64,000 nt of DNA from Pseudomonas sp. LD120. Its GTDB lineage: Bacteria; Pseudomonadota; Gammaproteobacteria; Pseudomonadales; Pseudomonadaceae. Under the pieces are notes generated by a model, which was not told the origin of the DNA, searched no databases, and was given only the letters and a program-made list of their open reading frames with translations. Position 1 is the first letter of the stretch; every line of letters starts with the position of its first letter. This document shows, in pieces, positions 16,669 to 25,590 of this stretch. The stretch is from positions 620,001 to 684,000 of the forward strand of contig NZ_WVHL01000002.1 in the NCBI RefSeq assembly GCF_009861525.1. Direction: 5' to 3'. The position numbers were made by a program, and so were the translations under genes.

Positions 16669-17592
16669 CTAGAAGTCCTTGGACAGCTTGACCTGACGCA
16701 ATTCTTTTTCAAGCAGACGATGAAACATCTGCGGCGCGGCAAAGGTATAGATGGCAAATGCCAACCAGCACCAGTTGATCATCTCGGCGGCCTGCGGATA
16801 CCCCTGAGCGGTGACGCTGATGACGACAACGCGATACACCACAAACATTGCCAGCAGGACAATGATCGCGCGGGTTGAGCCGCGCTCGACCATCCAGTTG
16901 TTTAGGCGCCACCAGAAACCCAACAAAACGCTGCTGCGTGCCTTGACTGCTGTCAGCAGGTGCAACGCGGCAACGTTGTTGGCATCCTCCTGCAGTGCCC
17001 AAACCGCGTGTTCACGGGCTTCGGCAATTTGCCCCTGACGCAATAGCAAGTGCCCAAGTACCACAACCGCTCCGGTGTGCCCCGGCTCGGCCTGCAGCGC
17101 CTCTCGCGCAAACTGCTGAGCCTTGTCCCAATCACCAACGGCACGGTAATACTCAGCCATTGCCACCAGGTTATTGGCGCAGTCGGGTTGCAGTTCCAGG
17201 GCTTTTTCCAGAGGCTCGAGGCTCTCGGCCAAATGCCCAGTCAACTGATAGAGCTCAGCCTGACTGCGGTGATAGGCAGGATTCAGCGGTTCCATATCCA
17301 GCAACTGCGTCAAGTGCTGCTGCGCCTGCTTGAACTTGCGCTGAGCGATCATCACTTGAGCTGCGGCATAGTGCGCCAAAGGCAGGCCGGGATCGGCCAC
17401 CAGGGCCAATTCCGCTTCATGTCTGGCGGCATGCACTCGCCGAGTGTTGACCAGGCAAATGGCCAACAGCGCATGAGCCTCGGCCGACTGAGGGTCTTCC
17501 GCCAACGACTGGCGCAAGCTGTCGATGGCACCGTTAGGATTACCGGCTTGCAATCGTTGGTAGGCTAGTTGAATCAGGTAGTCGGTATTCAT
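16669..17592 (-). CDS. TPR-repeat protein with two C-terminal transmembrane helices
   Basis: A 307-residue protein. Residues 1-220 are a solenoid of about six tetratricopeptide repeats (for example GNPNGAIDSLRQSLAEDPQS, LAESLEPLEKALELQPDCAN, GDWDKAQQFAREALQAEPGH). Residues about 241-261 and 270-290 are hydrophobic helices, leaving a short basic tail (KELRQVKLSKDF). It is therefore likely a membrane-anchored adaptor whose TPR part faces the cytoplasm. Its ATG shares an A with the TGA of the preceding membrane-protein gene (TGATG), so it is translated by coupling. It is the third gene of the AAA+ trio. I know no named function for it. Confidence 0.85.
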   Translation of the reverse strand: MNTDYLIQLAYQRLQAGNPNGAIDSLRQSLAEDPQSAEAHALLAICLVNTRRVHAARHEAELALVADPGLPLAHYAAAQVMIAQRKFKQAQQHLTQLLDMEPLNPAYHRSQAELYQLTGHLAESLEPLEKALELQPDCANNLVAMAEYYRAVGDWDKAQQFAREALQAEPGHTGAVVVLGHLLLRQGQIAEAREHAVWALQEDANNVAALHLLTAVKARSSVLLGFWWRLNNWMVERGSTRAIIVLLAMFVVYRVVVISVTAQGYPQAAEMINWCWLAFAIYTFAAPQMFHRLLEKELRQVKLSKDF

Positions 17593-18077
17593 CAGCTCAT
17601 CACCAGAAACCATAGGGTGACGGGCACCAAATCAAGGACAAAGCCTCTCAGCACGAACGCTCCCGCCAGAGCCACCAGAGGCGCGAAACGATTGAGTACG
17701 CCACCGTAGTATTGGTAGATCTCGATGGTCGCGTTCTGTAGCGTGAACAAGACATAGCCAATCGCCAACTTCCACACCACCATCACCAGCAAGGCGTATT
17801 GCACCTGAGTCTTGCTGACGATGTAGCCGCTGCTCAGCAACCACATCAGAAGCAACGCGATAAGCAGGCTGCCCAACAGGCCGGCACCGGCCCAAAGCCA
17901 CTCGCGAACCCGGGTCGGGCTACCGACGGCGATCGAGTTGAAAACAAACCATGGCAGGCCGAGCCAGAGTCCGCCCATCATCAGCGCCAGCAAGGGCCAG
18001 AATGGAGCGGCGGCGAATCGAGCCAGTGCACCGGGCCGAGGCTCGTCATCGATGCGATAGATTCCATGAGCAGCCAT
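17592..18077 (-). CDS. Polytopic membrane protein, Yip1-like, partner of the AAA+ ATPase
   Basis: A 161-residue protein with about four or five hydrophobic helices (around residues 28-50, 62-82, 92-112, 128-145 and the C-terminus). The soluble N-terminus MAAHGIYRIDDEPRPGALAR is short. General layout resembles Yip1-type membrane proteins, but this is a shape-based guess with no diagnostic motif. AAGGGA 5 bases before ATG is inside the AAA gene; both ends overlap neighbours by one base (TGATG at 18079-18075 and 17594-17590). Position between an AAA+ ATPase and a membrane TPR protein suggests that it is the membrane component of a small complex. Confidence 0.8.
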   Translation of the reverse strand: MAAHGIYRIDDEPRPGALARFAAAPFWPLLALMMGGLWLGLPWFVFNSIAVGSPTRVREWLWAGAGLLGSLLIALLLMWLLSSGYIVSKTQVQYALLVMVVWKLAIGYVLFTLQNATIEIYQYYGGVLNRFAPLVALAGAFVLRGFVLDLVPVTLWFLVMS

Positions 18078-19426
18078 CAGCGTCCCTTACCGTTTTTTTC
18101 CAGGAAGCTCAGCACTTCGTCGTACTGATTTCCTTCATTGGCATAACGCGCATAGTTACGGGCAGTGGTCAGCCACTCCAGGGTTGTTGCCCGCACGTCC
18201 TTCAAGGCGTGCTTGAAATGTCGGTCGCAGATGGCCTGCTCTGCCCCTTCGTTGATGGACTCCTCAATAGCCTCGTCTGCTGCGGTTTCGACCAGCTCGC
18301 CCAGGTCGGCACCGGAAAAGCCCGAGGTACTTTTGGCAAGAAAGGCAAAGTCGATGTCTTGCGCCATCGGCCGACCGCTCATCATCATCCGCAGCATGTT
18401 TTCACGAGCAGGCCGATCGGGTGGCGGCACGAAAAGCACCCGATCAAAACGCCCTGGCCGACGGAATGCAGAGTCCACCGACCAGGGAACGTTGGTCGCC
18501 GCCAGGATCAGCACGCCATGGTTATCGTTGCTGAAGCCATCCATTTCAGAGAGAAATTGACTCACCAGCTTCGAAGAGGTCGATTCCCGGGTATTGGAAC
18601 GCTTGCCACCAAGCGCTTCGACTTCATCAAAGAACATTACCGCAGGCGCTTCAGCCCGGGCTTTGGCAAACAAGGCATGCAGCTTGCGCTCGGACTCACC
18701 GATATACATATCCAGAACATCGGAAATCGCTACGTTGAAGAATTTCGCCTTGCACTCACCCGCGGTAGCTCGGGCCAACAAGGTTTTTCCGCAGCCTGGC
18801 GGCCCGTACAGCAAGACCCCGCCACCCACGCGCTTGCGAAAGCGCTGAAACAACCCTGGTTTCTGATAAGGCAGGATGATTTTTTTGTGAATGGTCTTCT
18901 TCAACTCATCCAAACCGCCGATATCGGCAAAGGTCACGGTATCCGGTTCCGGAACCAGTAACCGATGAGCTTCGCTGCGGTCGGTATCGTCGTTGGAGAT
19001 AACCCGCAGTCGCGGGCGCCCTTCAGCCCCGGGGAAGTCCACCACAGAGACATTCAATCGCCGCCACAGCGCCATGTCTTCAAGCGCCGGGTTTTGCTCA
19101 ATCGCAGCGCGGTACTCGGCCTGGGCCTCCTTGAGGCGTTGCAGTTCTGCAAGCGCGTGCGCCCTGAGCAGCCCCTGCGCCGGACTCGAACCCGTTGCCA
19201 TCGACAGCACCTTCTCCGGGTCGCCGGCGGCCAGGTAGAGCTGCGCAGCCAAAGCCTTCAACTCATCGGCTTCAGCCCATTGCTGCAGATCCTCGGGCAA
19301 CAACCTCAATCCACGCTCATAGTCGCTACGTTCCAGGCAAGCCTTTAGCAGCAACGTGAGCAGGGCTTGGTTACCGGGAGACGCGCGCAGGGCGGTCTCC
19401 AACTGATCCAGCATCGAATCATCCAT
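18077..19426 (-). CDS. AAA+ ATPase with N-terminal TPR-like domain (SpoVK/Vps4-like class)
   Basis: A 449-residue classical AAA ATPase. Residues 1-140 are helical and TPR-like (repeat-like AAGDPEKVLSMATG and LQRLKEAQAEYRAAIEQNP). The AAA module starts at FADIGGLDELKKTI (166). Walker A GPPGCGKT is at 208-215, a pore-loop aromatic at Y241 in MYIGESE, Walker B VMFFDE at 263-268, sensor 1 AATN at 309-312, and two arginine fingers in FRRPGRFDR (321-329). A helical SGADLGELVE lid follows. All catalytic residues are present, so an active remodelling or threading ATPase is expected. AAGGA precedes the ATG by 7 bases. It heads a coupled trio with a membrane protein and a membrane TPR protein; the substrate is unknown. 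Confidence 0.92.
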   Translation of the reverse strand: MDDSMLDQLETALRASPGNQALLTLLLKACLERSDYERGLRLLPEDLQQWAEADELKALAAQLYLAAGDPEKVLSMATGSSPAQGLLRAHALAELQRLKEAQAEYRAAIEQNPALEDMALWRRLNVSVVDFPGAEGRPRLRVISNDDTDRSEAHRLLVPEPDTVTFADIGGLDELKKTIHKKIILPYQKPGLFQRFRKRVGGGVLLYGPPGCGKTLLARATAGECKAKFFNVAISDVLDMYIGESERKLHALFAKARAEAPAVMFFDEVEALGGKRSNTRESTSSKLVSQFLSEMDGFSNDNHGVLILAATNVPWSVDSAFRRPGRFDRVLFVPPPDRPARENMLRMMMSGRPMAQDIDFAFLAKSTSGFSGADLGELVETAADEAIEESINEGAEQAICDRHFKHALKDVRATTLEWLTTARNYARYANEGNQYDEVLSFLEKNGKGR

Positions 19427-19495
19427 GGCTACTTCCTTTGACTGACAGATGCAATTTAAAACCCTGGCGAGAAGACCGCGGCCCGGTACAGAGGC

Positions 19496-20467
19496 TCATC
19501 GCACCACCTCCGGTCGCTCGACGTCGACCCAAACAAATTTATTCGGATCCAGGTGGGTTTCCTGGTCCAGGCGATAGGCGGCAAGCTTGCCGTAGAGCAC
19601 CGCGCTGTAGTCCAGGCACGCCAGGTTGGGCCGGATCGGCGCCGGCTTGCCGCTGCGCCAGTAGTGGCCGACGAACAGCATCGGTTCGTCAGGGCCGTAG
19701 CGCAGCAGGCTGTTCTTCTGCGCCGGGGACAATGGCGTGCGCGCCACTGGATCGGGCAAGGCATCGGGCTGGAAGACGATGTCGCCGTAGGTCTGCGGGT
19801 CGTCTTCCCAGAACTTGGTGCGAAAGAACGCCCGGGTCAGGCCGTCACCGCTGGTCATGGTCAGGCCGTGGGGCAGGCGCATGTCGGTGCCGCGCAGCAG
19901 GCGATCGAAGGCGGTGCTGGCAAAACTGTCGGGCAGCGCCGAGGCCTGGAGGAACTCGCGGTCGATACAACCGTTGGGGTACTGCTGGCGCAGCGGGGCG
20001 ATCAGGCCGGCATCCCAGCAGGCGTGCACCACGCGGAAACGCCCGGCATCGACGAACAGCGGCAGTTCATAGAACCATTCAAGGAAGTCGTGCCAGTCGC
20101 CAGGGTGGTGTTCGAACTGGGTCAGGGTTTCGTGGATCAGTCGGGCATGGCGCGGGGTGTGTTCGCGAACGAACTGCTTGCCGCTGCCTGCTGCGGCCGG
20201 CGTGCTCCAGCCCAGGGCATTGAACTCATGATTACCCATGATGCACAGCGCCTGGCCGGCCTCGACCATGTCGTGAACGATGTACAAGGACTCACGGATA
20301 CGCGGGCCGCGGTCGATGATATCGCCGAGGAACACCGCCATGCGCGACGGGTGCCGCCAGACACCGCCCTGCTTGTGATAACCGAGCCGATCCAGCAGGT
20401 GCTCCAAGGTCAGGGCGCAACCGTGCACGTCACCGATCAGGTCGTAGCTACGCGCGGGATCGAGCAT
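19496..20467 (-). CDS. Metallophosphoesterase (calcineurin-like, PPP type)
   Basis: A 323-residue cytoplasmic phosphatase of the calcineurin-like superfamily. Metal-binding motifs are in order: DVHG (residues 13-16), [15 protein letters not shown] and a later GHYW. Relatives include bacterial PPP protein phosphatases and ApaH-type dinucleotide hydrolases, and the sequence alone does not decide between them. The ATG at 20467 overlaps the nadK TGA (TGATG), with GGAGG 6 bases upstream, so expression is coupled to nadK. It lies 69 bases upstream of the AAA+ gene on the same strand. Confidence 0.88.
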   Translation of the reverse strand: MLDPARSYDLIGDVHGCALTLEHLLDRLGYHKQGGVWRHPSRMAVFLGDIIDRGPRIRESLYIVHDMVEAGQALCIMGNHEFNALGWSTPAAAGSGKQFVREHTPRHARLIHETLTQFEHHPGDWHDFLEWFYELPLFVDAGRFRVVHACWDAGLIAPLRQQYPNGCIDREFLQASALPDSFASTAFDRLLRGTDMRLPHGLTMTSGDGLTRAFFRTKFWEDDPQTYGDIVFQPDALPDPVARTPLSPAQKNSLLRYGPDEPMLFVGHYWRSGKPAPIRPNLACLDYSAVLYGKLAAYRLDQETHLDPNKFVWVDVERPEVVR

Positions 20468-21357
20468 CAGTCGCCTCCACCGCCCAGTCGGCTGCCCCAG
20501 CCGAGTTTGGTCCGACAGACCTCGTAGTAGTTGTGGTCCAGCGGATGGATCAGGCGCAGCTTCTGCGCCTTCTTGCTGACCGTGATGGTGTCGCCCGGGG
20601 CACAGGTGAAGTGGTTCTGCCCGTCACAGGAGACTTGCGGATAGATCTGCATATCTTTGGACACGACGATTTTCAGCTCACTGTTGCCATCGACCACGAT
20701 CGGCCTTCCAGACAAGGTATGGGGGTACATCGGCACAATCACAATGGCATCCAGCTTGGGATGCATGATCGGGCCGCCGGCGGACAGCGCGTAGGCCGTG
20801 GAACCGGTAGGCGTGGCGACGATCAGGCCGTCGGCCTTCTGGCTGCAGACGAACTGGCCGTCGATGTAGATCTCGAACTCGATCATCCGCGTCGACTTGC
20901 CCGGGTGCAGCACCACGTCGTTGAGCGCATCGCCCTGGCCGATGGCCTCGGCATGGCGACGGACTTCGGCCTGCAGCAGGAAGCGGTTTTCCACCAGATA
21001 GTGGCCGTCGAGCACTTCGGCAACCTTGACTTCCAGCTCATCGGGGCGGATGTCGGTGAGAAAGCCCAGGCTGCCGCGGTTGATCCCCAGCACCGGAATA
21101 TTGTGCCGCGCCAGGGCCCGGGCGGCGCCCAGCAGGCTGCCGTCGCCGCCGACCACGATGACCATGTCGCAGACCTCGCCCAACAGCTTGCGCGAGGAGG
21201 TCTGCAGACCGTGGCCCGGCAGCACTTCGGCGATGGTGTCTTCAAGGATCACGTGCAGGTGGCGCGCCAGCAGAAACTTCTTCAGTCGGCGAACTGTGTC
21301 CAGCACCTGGGAACTGCCCAGGCGACCGATAATGCCGATATTGCGAAACTGCTCCAT
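20467..21357 (-). CDS. nadK: NAD kinase
   Basis: Phosphorylates NAD+ to NADP+ in the cytoplasm. The 296-residue length is normal. The GGDGS motif ([18 protein letters not shown]) and the NAD-binding [15 protein letters not shown] motif are intact, as is [17 protein letters not shown] 4 bases before ATG supports the start. It overlaps the following phosphatase gene by one base. The divergent DUF1853 gene begins about 160 bases away, so a promoter region lies between 21358 and 21519. Confidence 0.96.
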   Translation of the reverse strand: MEQFRNIGIIGRLGSSQVLDTVRRLKKFLLARHLHVILEDTIAEVLPGHGLQTSSRKLLGEVCDMVIVVGGDGSLLGAARALARHNIPVLGINRGSLGFLTDIRPDELEVKVAEVLDGHYLVENRFLLQAEVRRHAEAIGQGDALNDVVLHPGKSTRMIEFEIYIDGQFVCSQKADGLIVATPTGSTAYALSAGGPIMHPKLDAIVIVPMYPHTLSGRPIVVDGNSELKIVVSKDMQIYPQVSCDGQNHFTCAPGDTITVSKKAQKLRLIHPLDHNYYEVCRTKLGWGSRLGGGGD

Positions 21358-21519
21358 GGGGCTCCTGCGGAATTCGGGTACGGGCGAAACGGAGGATTAT
21401 GGGCGAAACCCGGCGTTAGACAAAATCCTTTCAGCCACTGGTGCTTAGGAGCAGGCGACGCAACTGCGAGTGGCACGCATTTATCGCGAACGGCGCAGGT
21501 TTGCGTCTATGCTCGCAAG

Positions 21520-22497
21520 ATGCTCCTGTTCCCGGATTTGCTCAGCCTCCCCCGCCAGTTGCGTCAACCTGAAGTCCGCGACCTCGCCTGGGTCATCCTC
21601 GCGCCGCCGATGCTCAGCCAGACGCCCTGGCCACAGCGCCACCCTCTGGCCGGCAGCGACTGGGTGCTGGCGCCACAACTGCTGGCCCACTGGCTGCGAT
21701 GCCAGGATCTGGACAACCGCGCCTTGCGCCATTGGCTGAATCAGGGTCGGACCCGGCGCCTGGGCCTGTACTACGAACGCCTCTGGCAATTTGCCGTGCA
21801 GCATGCGCCGGGCGTGGAACTGCTGGCTGCCAACTTGCCGATCCGCCGTGGCGGCCAGACCCTGGGCGAGCTGGACATGCTGCTGCGCGACCGCGAAGGC
21901 GTGCATCACCTGGAGCTGGCGATCAAGCTCTACCTGGGCCCGCAGCACGGCAACGGCTGCGACAGCGCGCAATGGCTTGGCCCGGGCTGTCACGACCGCC
22001 TGGACCGCAAGCTGGCGCACCTGGACGAGCACCAACTGCCGATTTCCGCCCGCGCCGAAAGCCGCGAGGCCCTGGCGGCGCTGGATATCCAGCAGTTTCG
22101 CGCCCACCTGTGGCTGGGGGGCTACCTGCTCTACCCCTGGCCGGGCCACGCCGAACCGCCCGAAGGCGCCCATCCGCGACACTTGCGAGGGCGCTGGCTG
22201 CATCAACGGGACTGGCCGGCCTACCTGGCCCAGAGCGCCCCGGGGCGCTGGCAACCCCTGCCCCGCCACGCCTGGCTGGCTCCGGCCCGCTATCCGGTCG
22301 AACAAACCTGGACCGCCGGGCAACTGCAGCAATGGCTTGCCGAACTGGACGCCCAGGCCCCGGCGCAATTGCTGGTGCGCCTGGAGGAAACCGCCGAAGG
22401 GGACTGGGAAGAAGCCGAACGCCTGTTCCTGGTGGCCGATCTGTGGCCCAACGTCCCCGCGCCCCAGCCCCTCCCACCCAAAGACCAGCCTGCGTAG
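21520..22497 (+). CDS. DUF1853 family protein
   Basis: A 325-residue soluble protein of the DUF1853 family, function unknown. Recognisable family features are [18 protein letters not shown] at the N-terminus and [26 protein letters not shown] in the middle, which looks like a restriction-endonuclease-type core (E...D...E-x-K pattern), an inference only. The start at 21520 is the first ATG that gives the family N-terminus, but no clear ribosome site precedes it, so the start is uncertain; the longer open frame upstream runs antisense to nadK and is not coding. It ends convergent to arsB across a REPIN pair. Confidence 0.8.
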   Translation: MLLFPDLLSLPRQLRQPEVRDLAWVILAPPMLSQTPWPQRHPLAGSDWVLAPQLLAHWLRCQDLDNRALRHWLNQGRTRRLGLYYERLWQFAVQHAPGVELLAANLPIRRGGQTLGELDMLLRDREGVHHLELAIKLYLGPQHGNGCDSAQWLGPGCHDRLDRKLAHLDEHQLPISARAESREALAALDIQQFRAHLWLGGYLLYPWPGHAEPPEGAHPRHLRGRWLHQRDWPAYLAQSAPGRWQPLPRHAWLAPARYPVEQTWTAGQLQQWLAELDAQAPAQLLVRLEETAEGDWEEAERLFLVADLWPNVPAPQPLPPKDQPA

Positions 22498-22499
22498 GC

Positions 22500-22572
22500 G
22501 CGGGCTTGCCAGCGAAAGCGCCCCCACAAACGGCGCAAGGCTAACGGGCCTCTTCGCCGGCAAGCCGGCACC
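22500..22572. repeat. REPIN, copy 1
   Basis: CTTGCCAGCGAA (22505-22516) and TTCGCCGGCAAG (22553-22564) are near-perfect inverted arms separated by about 36 bases, the layout of two REP sequences in inverted pairing. A second copy follows 30-40 bases downstream. It sits between the convergent stops of DUF1853 and arsB. Confidence 0.75.
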
Positions 22573-22603
22573 CACGGCGGATGATCGCGCGCCCCCTGGT
22601 AGG

Positions 22604-22676
22604 ATCTGGCTTGCCAGCGAAAGCGTCACCAGGAATGGTGCAGGGCTGCGGGCCTTTTGCCCGGCAAGCCAGCGCC
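22604..22676. repeat. REPIN, copy 2
   Basis: CTTGCCAGCGAAAGCG (from about 22610) repeats the left arm of copy 1 exactly, and TTTTGCCCGGCAAGCC (about 22655-22670) is the diverged right arm. The two copies are tandem, in the same orientation. Confidence 0.75.
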
Positions 22677-22691
22677 GGCCGTGGGGTTTCG

Positions 22692-23978
22692 CTATTCCAG
22701 GGAAAGCCGCAACGCCAGGGCCACCAGGGTCAGCAGCAACACCGGCAGGGTCAGCACGATACCGACCCGAAAGTAATAGCCCCAGCCGATATGAATCCCC
22801 TTGCGCTCCAGCACATGCAGCCAGAGCAGGGTCGCCAGGCTGCCGATCGGGGTGATCTTCGGCCCCAGATCGCTGCCGATGACGTTGGCGTAGATCATCG
22901 CTTCCTTGACCACCCCGGTGGCTTGGCTGGCGTCGATGGACAAGGCGCCGATCAGCACCGTGGGCATGTTGTTCATCAACGACGACAGGCCCGCGGTCAA
23001 CAGCCCCGTGCCCACGGCCGCCCCCCACACACCCCCCGCGGCAAAGGTATCGAGCCAGCCGGCCATGTAGTCGGTCAGGCCCGCGTTGCGCAAACCGTAA
23101 ACCACAAGGTACATGCCTAAAGAGAAAACCACGACCTGCCATGGCGCCTCTTTGAGCACCTTGCGCGTGGAAATTCTATGACCGCGCGCGGCGATCGCCA
23201 GCAGCAGCGCGGCGCAGGATGCGGAAATCGCGCTGATGGGAATCCCCAGTGGCTCCAAGGCAAAACAGCCCAGCAACAGGATCAACAGCACCCACCAACC
23301 AGCGACGAAGGTCGCCCGGTCCCGGATCGCACTGCGAGGATCGGCCAACTGCAGCGGGTCGTAGCCTTCGGGGATATCTCGGCGGAAAAACCACAACAGC
23401 ACCGCCAGGGTCGCGGCGACGCTCACCAGGTTAACCGGCAGCATCACCGCCGCATAACGGTTGAAGCCAATATTGAAGAAGTCCGCAGAAACGATATTCA
23501 CCAGATTCGACACCACCAGCGGCAAGCTCGCCGTGTCGGCAATGAACCCTGCGCCCATGACAAAAGCCAGGGTTGTGGCCGCAGAGAATCGCAAGGCCAA
23601 GAGCATGGAAATGACAATCGGCGTCAGGATCAATGCCGCGCCATCGTTGGCGAACAGCGCCGACACCGAGGCGCCGAGCAGCACCATGAAGGCGAACAGC
23701 CGCCTGCCCCTGCCCCGCCCCCAGCGCGCCACATGCAGCGCCGCCCAGGCAAAGAACCCAGCCTCGTCCAGCAACAGACTGATGACGATCAGCGCCACGA
23801 AGGTGCCTGTGGCATTCCAGATGATCTGCCACACCACGGGAATATCAGCGAACTGCACCACCCCGCACGACAGGGCGAGGGCTGCCCCGAACAGGGCGCT
23901 CCAGCCAACGCCCAGGCCTTTGGGCTGCCAGATCACCAGACCGATGGTCAGCAAGAAGATCAAAACCGCAATCAGCAT
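22692..23978 (-). CDS. arsB: Arsenite efflux permease ArsB
   Basis: Inner-membrane arsenite/antimonite exporter driven by membrane potential. At 428 residues with about 12 helices it has normal length. Hallmark segments are [40 protein letters not shown] and a late [17 protein letters not shown] with [25 protein letters not shown]. It starts 42 bases after arsR on the same strand, with AAAGGCGG 6 bases before ATG. No arsC follows, because the operon ends at the REPIN pair. Confidence 0.95.
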   Translation of the reverse strand: MLIAVLIFLLTIGLVIWQPKGLGVGWSALFGAALALSCGVVQFADIPVVWQIIWNATGTFVALIVISLLLDEAGFFAWAALHVARWGRGRGRRLFAFMVLLGASVSALFANDGAALILTPIVISMLLALRFSAATTLAFVMGAGFIADTASLPLVVSNLVNIVSADFFNIGFNRYAAVMLPVNLVSVAATLAVLLWFFRRDIPEGYDPLQLADPRSAIRDRATFVAGWWVLLILLLGCFALEPLGIPISAISASCAALLLAIAARGHRISTRKVLKEAPWQVVVFSLGMYLVVYGLRNAGLTDYMAGWLDTFAAGGVWGAAVGTGLLTAGLSSLMNNMPTVLIGALSIDASQATGVVKEAMIYANVIGSDLGPKITPIGSLATLLWLHVLERKGIHIGWGYYFRVGIVLTLPVLLLTLVALALRLSLE

Positions 23979-24020
23979 GAATCGCCGCCTTTCAATGACA
24001 CACAGAGGAAAACCGCAACA

Positions 24021-24368
24021 TCAGCAGCAGCGCAGCGGCCGATCGTGCATCCCTTGCAGGCGTTGCACATCGTCCATCAGCCACTGGCCGTTGGCCTGCG
24101 AAGTACTTTGCAGCAACTCGCTGATCCAGTTCGGCAGTTCGGGGTGTAAACGGTAGTAAATCCACTGCCCCTGACGGCGATCGAGCAACAGGCCGCAGCC
24201 ACGCAACAGGGCCAAATGACGGGAAATCTTCGGTTGGCTCAGGTCAAGCGCGACAGTCAGCTCACAGACGCACAATTCCCCTTCCCGAGTCATCAACAGG
24301 GCAATGCGAGTGCGGGTTTCGTCGGCCAGGGCCTTGAACAGTTCGGCGGGATTGAGGAGAACAGGCAC
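24021..24368 (-). CDS. arsR: ArsR-family arsenic-responsive repressor
   Basis: A 115-residue winged-helix repressor that leaves DNA when As(III) or Sb(III) binds. The metal motif is ELCVCEL in the recognition-helix region, and the DNA-binding helix reads LSQPKISRHLALLR. A C-terminal CC pair ends the protein. The start is GTG at 24368 (or TTG at 24371), with GGAG 8 (or 5) bases upstream. A good sigma-70 promoter with an overlapping inverted repeat lies immediately upstream, consistent with autoregulation of arsRB. Confidence 0.92.
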   Translation of the reverse strand: MPVLLNPAELFKALADETRTRIALLMTREGELCVCELTVALDLSQPKISRHLALLRGCGLLLDRRQGQWIYYRLHPELPNWISELLQSTSQANGQWLMDDVQRLQGMHDRPLRCC

Positions 24369-24396
24369 CAACAGCGCTCCGGAGAATGGAGCGGTG

Positions 24397-24425
24397 AATA
24401 TATGGAAAATCGTATATCCGGTAAA
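24397..24425 (-). promoter_or_regulatory. Probable arsR promoter with overlapping operator
   Basis: On the minus strand TTTACC (24425-24420) and TATATT (24402-24397) are separated by exactly 17 bases, a good sigma-70 arrangement. The imperfect inverted repeat ATATACGATTTTCCATATAT (24417-24398) covers the spacer and -10 box, as expected for an ArsR operator. It begins about 30 bases upstream of the arsR start codon. Confidence 0.65.
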
Positions 24426-24506
24426 GCAACGGCTTAGCCGACAGTTTCACTGCGGGCCCGCAACCGACCGCCGAACAGCAGCTCGGGCGGCCGGCAAGGC
24501 CGGGGG

Positions 24507-25064
24507 TCAGGCTTTTTTGTGCTGCTCGACCCATTGCCCATAGGCCGTGATGAAACCCTGCAGGAATGGTCGGGTCGCCTCCGACAACGCGCCTGACTCG
24601 TCGAATGCCGAGGCTGCGCCGCCCAGGTAGGCCTCGGGCTGTTGCATGCACGGCACATTGAGAAATACCAGGGACTGGCGCAGGTGATGGTTGGCGCCAA
24701 AACCGCCGATAGCCCCCGGAGACACGCTGATCACCGCCCCTGGCTTGCCGCTCCAGGCGCTCTTGCCGTAAGGCCGCGAACCGACGTCAATGGCGTTTTT
24801 CAGCGCCGCCGGAACCGAACGGTTGTATTCCGGCGTCACGAACAGCACCGCGTCGGCGGCAGCGATCTGTTCGCGGAAACGGCTATAGGCCGCCGGTGGT
24901 GTCACGTCGATGTCTTCGTTGTAGAGCGCCAGATCGCCGATCTCGACCATGCTCAACTGGAGATTGGCCGGCGCCAGCCCGACCAGGGCCAGGGCCACCT
25001 TACGGTTCAGGGATTGCTTTCTCAGACTGCCGACCAGTACTGCAACCTTGTAGACGTTGCTCAT
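24507..25064 (-). CDS. NADPH-dependent FMN reductase (chromate/quinone reductase type)
   Basis: A 185-residue flavodoxin-like oxidoreductase. The FMN phosphate loop GSLRKQSLN (residues ~12-20), the VTPEYNRSVPAALKNAID segment and a GAIGGFGANHHLRQSL motif place it with YieF/ChrR-type enzymes, which reduce quinones, chromate or free flavin. It is shorter than ArsH (usually about 230 residues), so although it neighbours arsR it should not be called arsH. ATG at 25064 has no obvious ribosome site; a TTG at 25076 is an alternative. It is on the same strand as arsR, about 140 bases upstream. Confidence 0.85.
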   Translation of the reverse strand: MSNVYKVAVLVGSLRKQSLNRKVALALVGLAPANLQLSMVEIGDLALYNEDIDVTPPAAYSRFREQIAAADAVLFVTPEYNRSVPAALKNAIDVGSRPYGKSAWSGKPGAVISVSPGAIGGFGANHHLRQSLVFLNVPCMQQPEAYLGGAASAFDESGALSEATRPFLQGFITAYGQWVEQHKKA

Positions 25065-25279
25065 TGAAGTGCCCAACCATTGGCGTAAAGGAGCTGCTAG
25101 TTATAGATGAGCCTGGGGCCTGTCTGCCACCTTGCCAAGGTATTTGCAGCGATAAACCGCCCACGGGCGCCCCAGCATCGCCGTCGCGGATTATTTTTTT
25201 CGCCGGACAAAACTAACCTGGCTTGCGCCGGGTCTACAGCACCGAAATTCGTGTGTTTTATCTCCAGAGGCGCTAAAAA

Positions 25280-25516
25280 ATGGCAGCAGTACTTGTCGGA
25301 CAATTCCACGCAAGAGATGCCGAGGGACGGGTGTACTCAGTGCACGAATTCCAGGAATCCATGCCTACGCTGGAAGGCGCGGCCGGCTTGGAGCCCGTCA
25401 CCACCTACCGCCTGGCCATTGGCGACCGGGTCAAGAAGCTCGATGACAATCAATTCCTGCTGGTGCAATCGGACGTCACCATCGTGCGGGAGCCGGAAAC
25501 CTATGTCAGTGAGTGA
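25280..25516 (+). CDS. Small conserved hypothetical protein, 78 aa
   Basis: A 78-residue soluble protein (MAAVLVGQFHARDAEGRVYSVHEFQE...) with a predicted mostly beta composition and no signal peptide, cysteine or membrane segment. GAGG is 9 bases before ATG, and codon use matches neighbours, so it is probably real. The motif-like phrase YRLAIGDRVKKLDDNQFLL recalls small Pseudomonas proteins of unknown role. It precedes the LysR gene by 74 bases on the same strand. Confidence 0.7.
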   Translation: MAAVLVGQFHARDAEGRVYSVHEFQESMPTLEGAAGLEPVTTYRLAIGDRVKKLDDNQFLLVQSDVTIVREPETYVSE

Positions 25517-25590
25517 TCATGCCCGCCGGCCCGGACTTGGGGTAGGATTCAACGCCTGATGCCCCAACCGGCTGGACATGGACTTCAAGC

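Noticed and set aside
20533..21519. Upstream extension of the DUF1853 frame
   Set aside because: It is antisense to nadK, and the family match begins only at about 21520.
24507..25064. Calling the flavin reductase arsH
   Set aside because: It is about 45 residues shorter than ArsH and matches YieF/ChrR features, so proximity to arsR alone is not enough.
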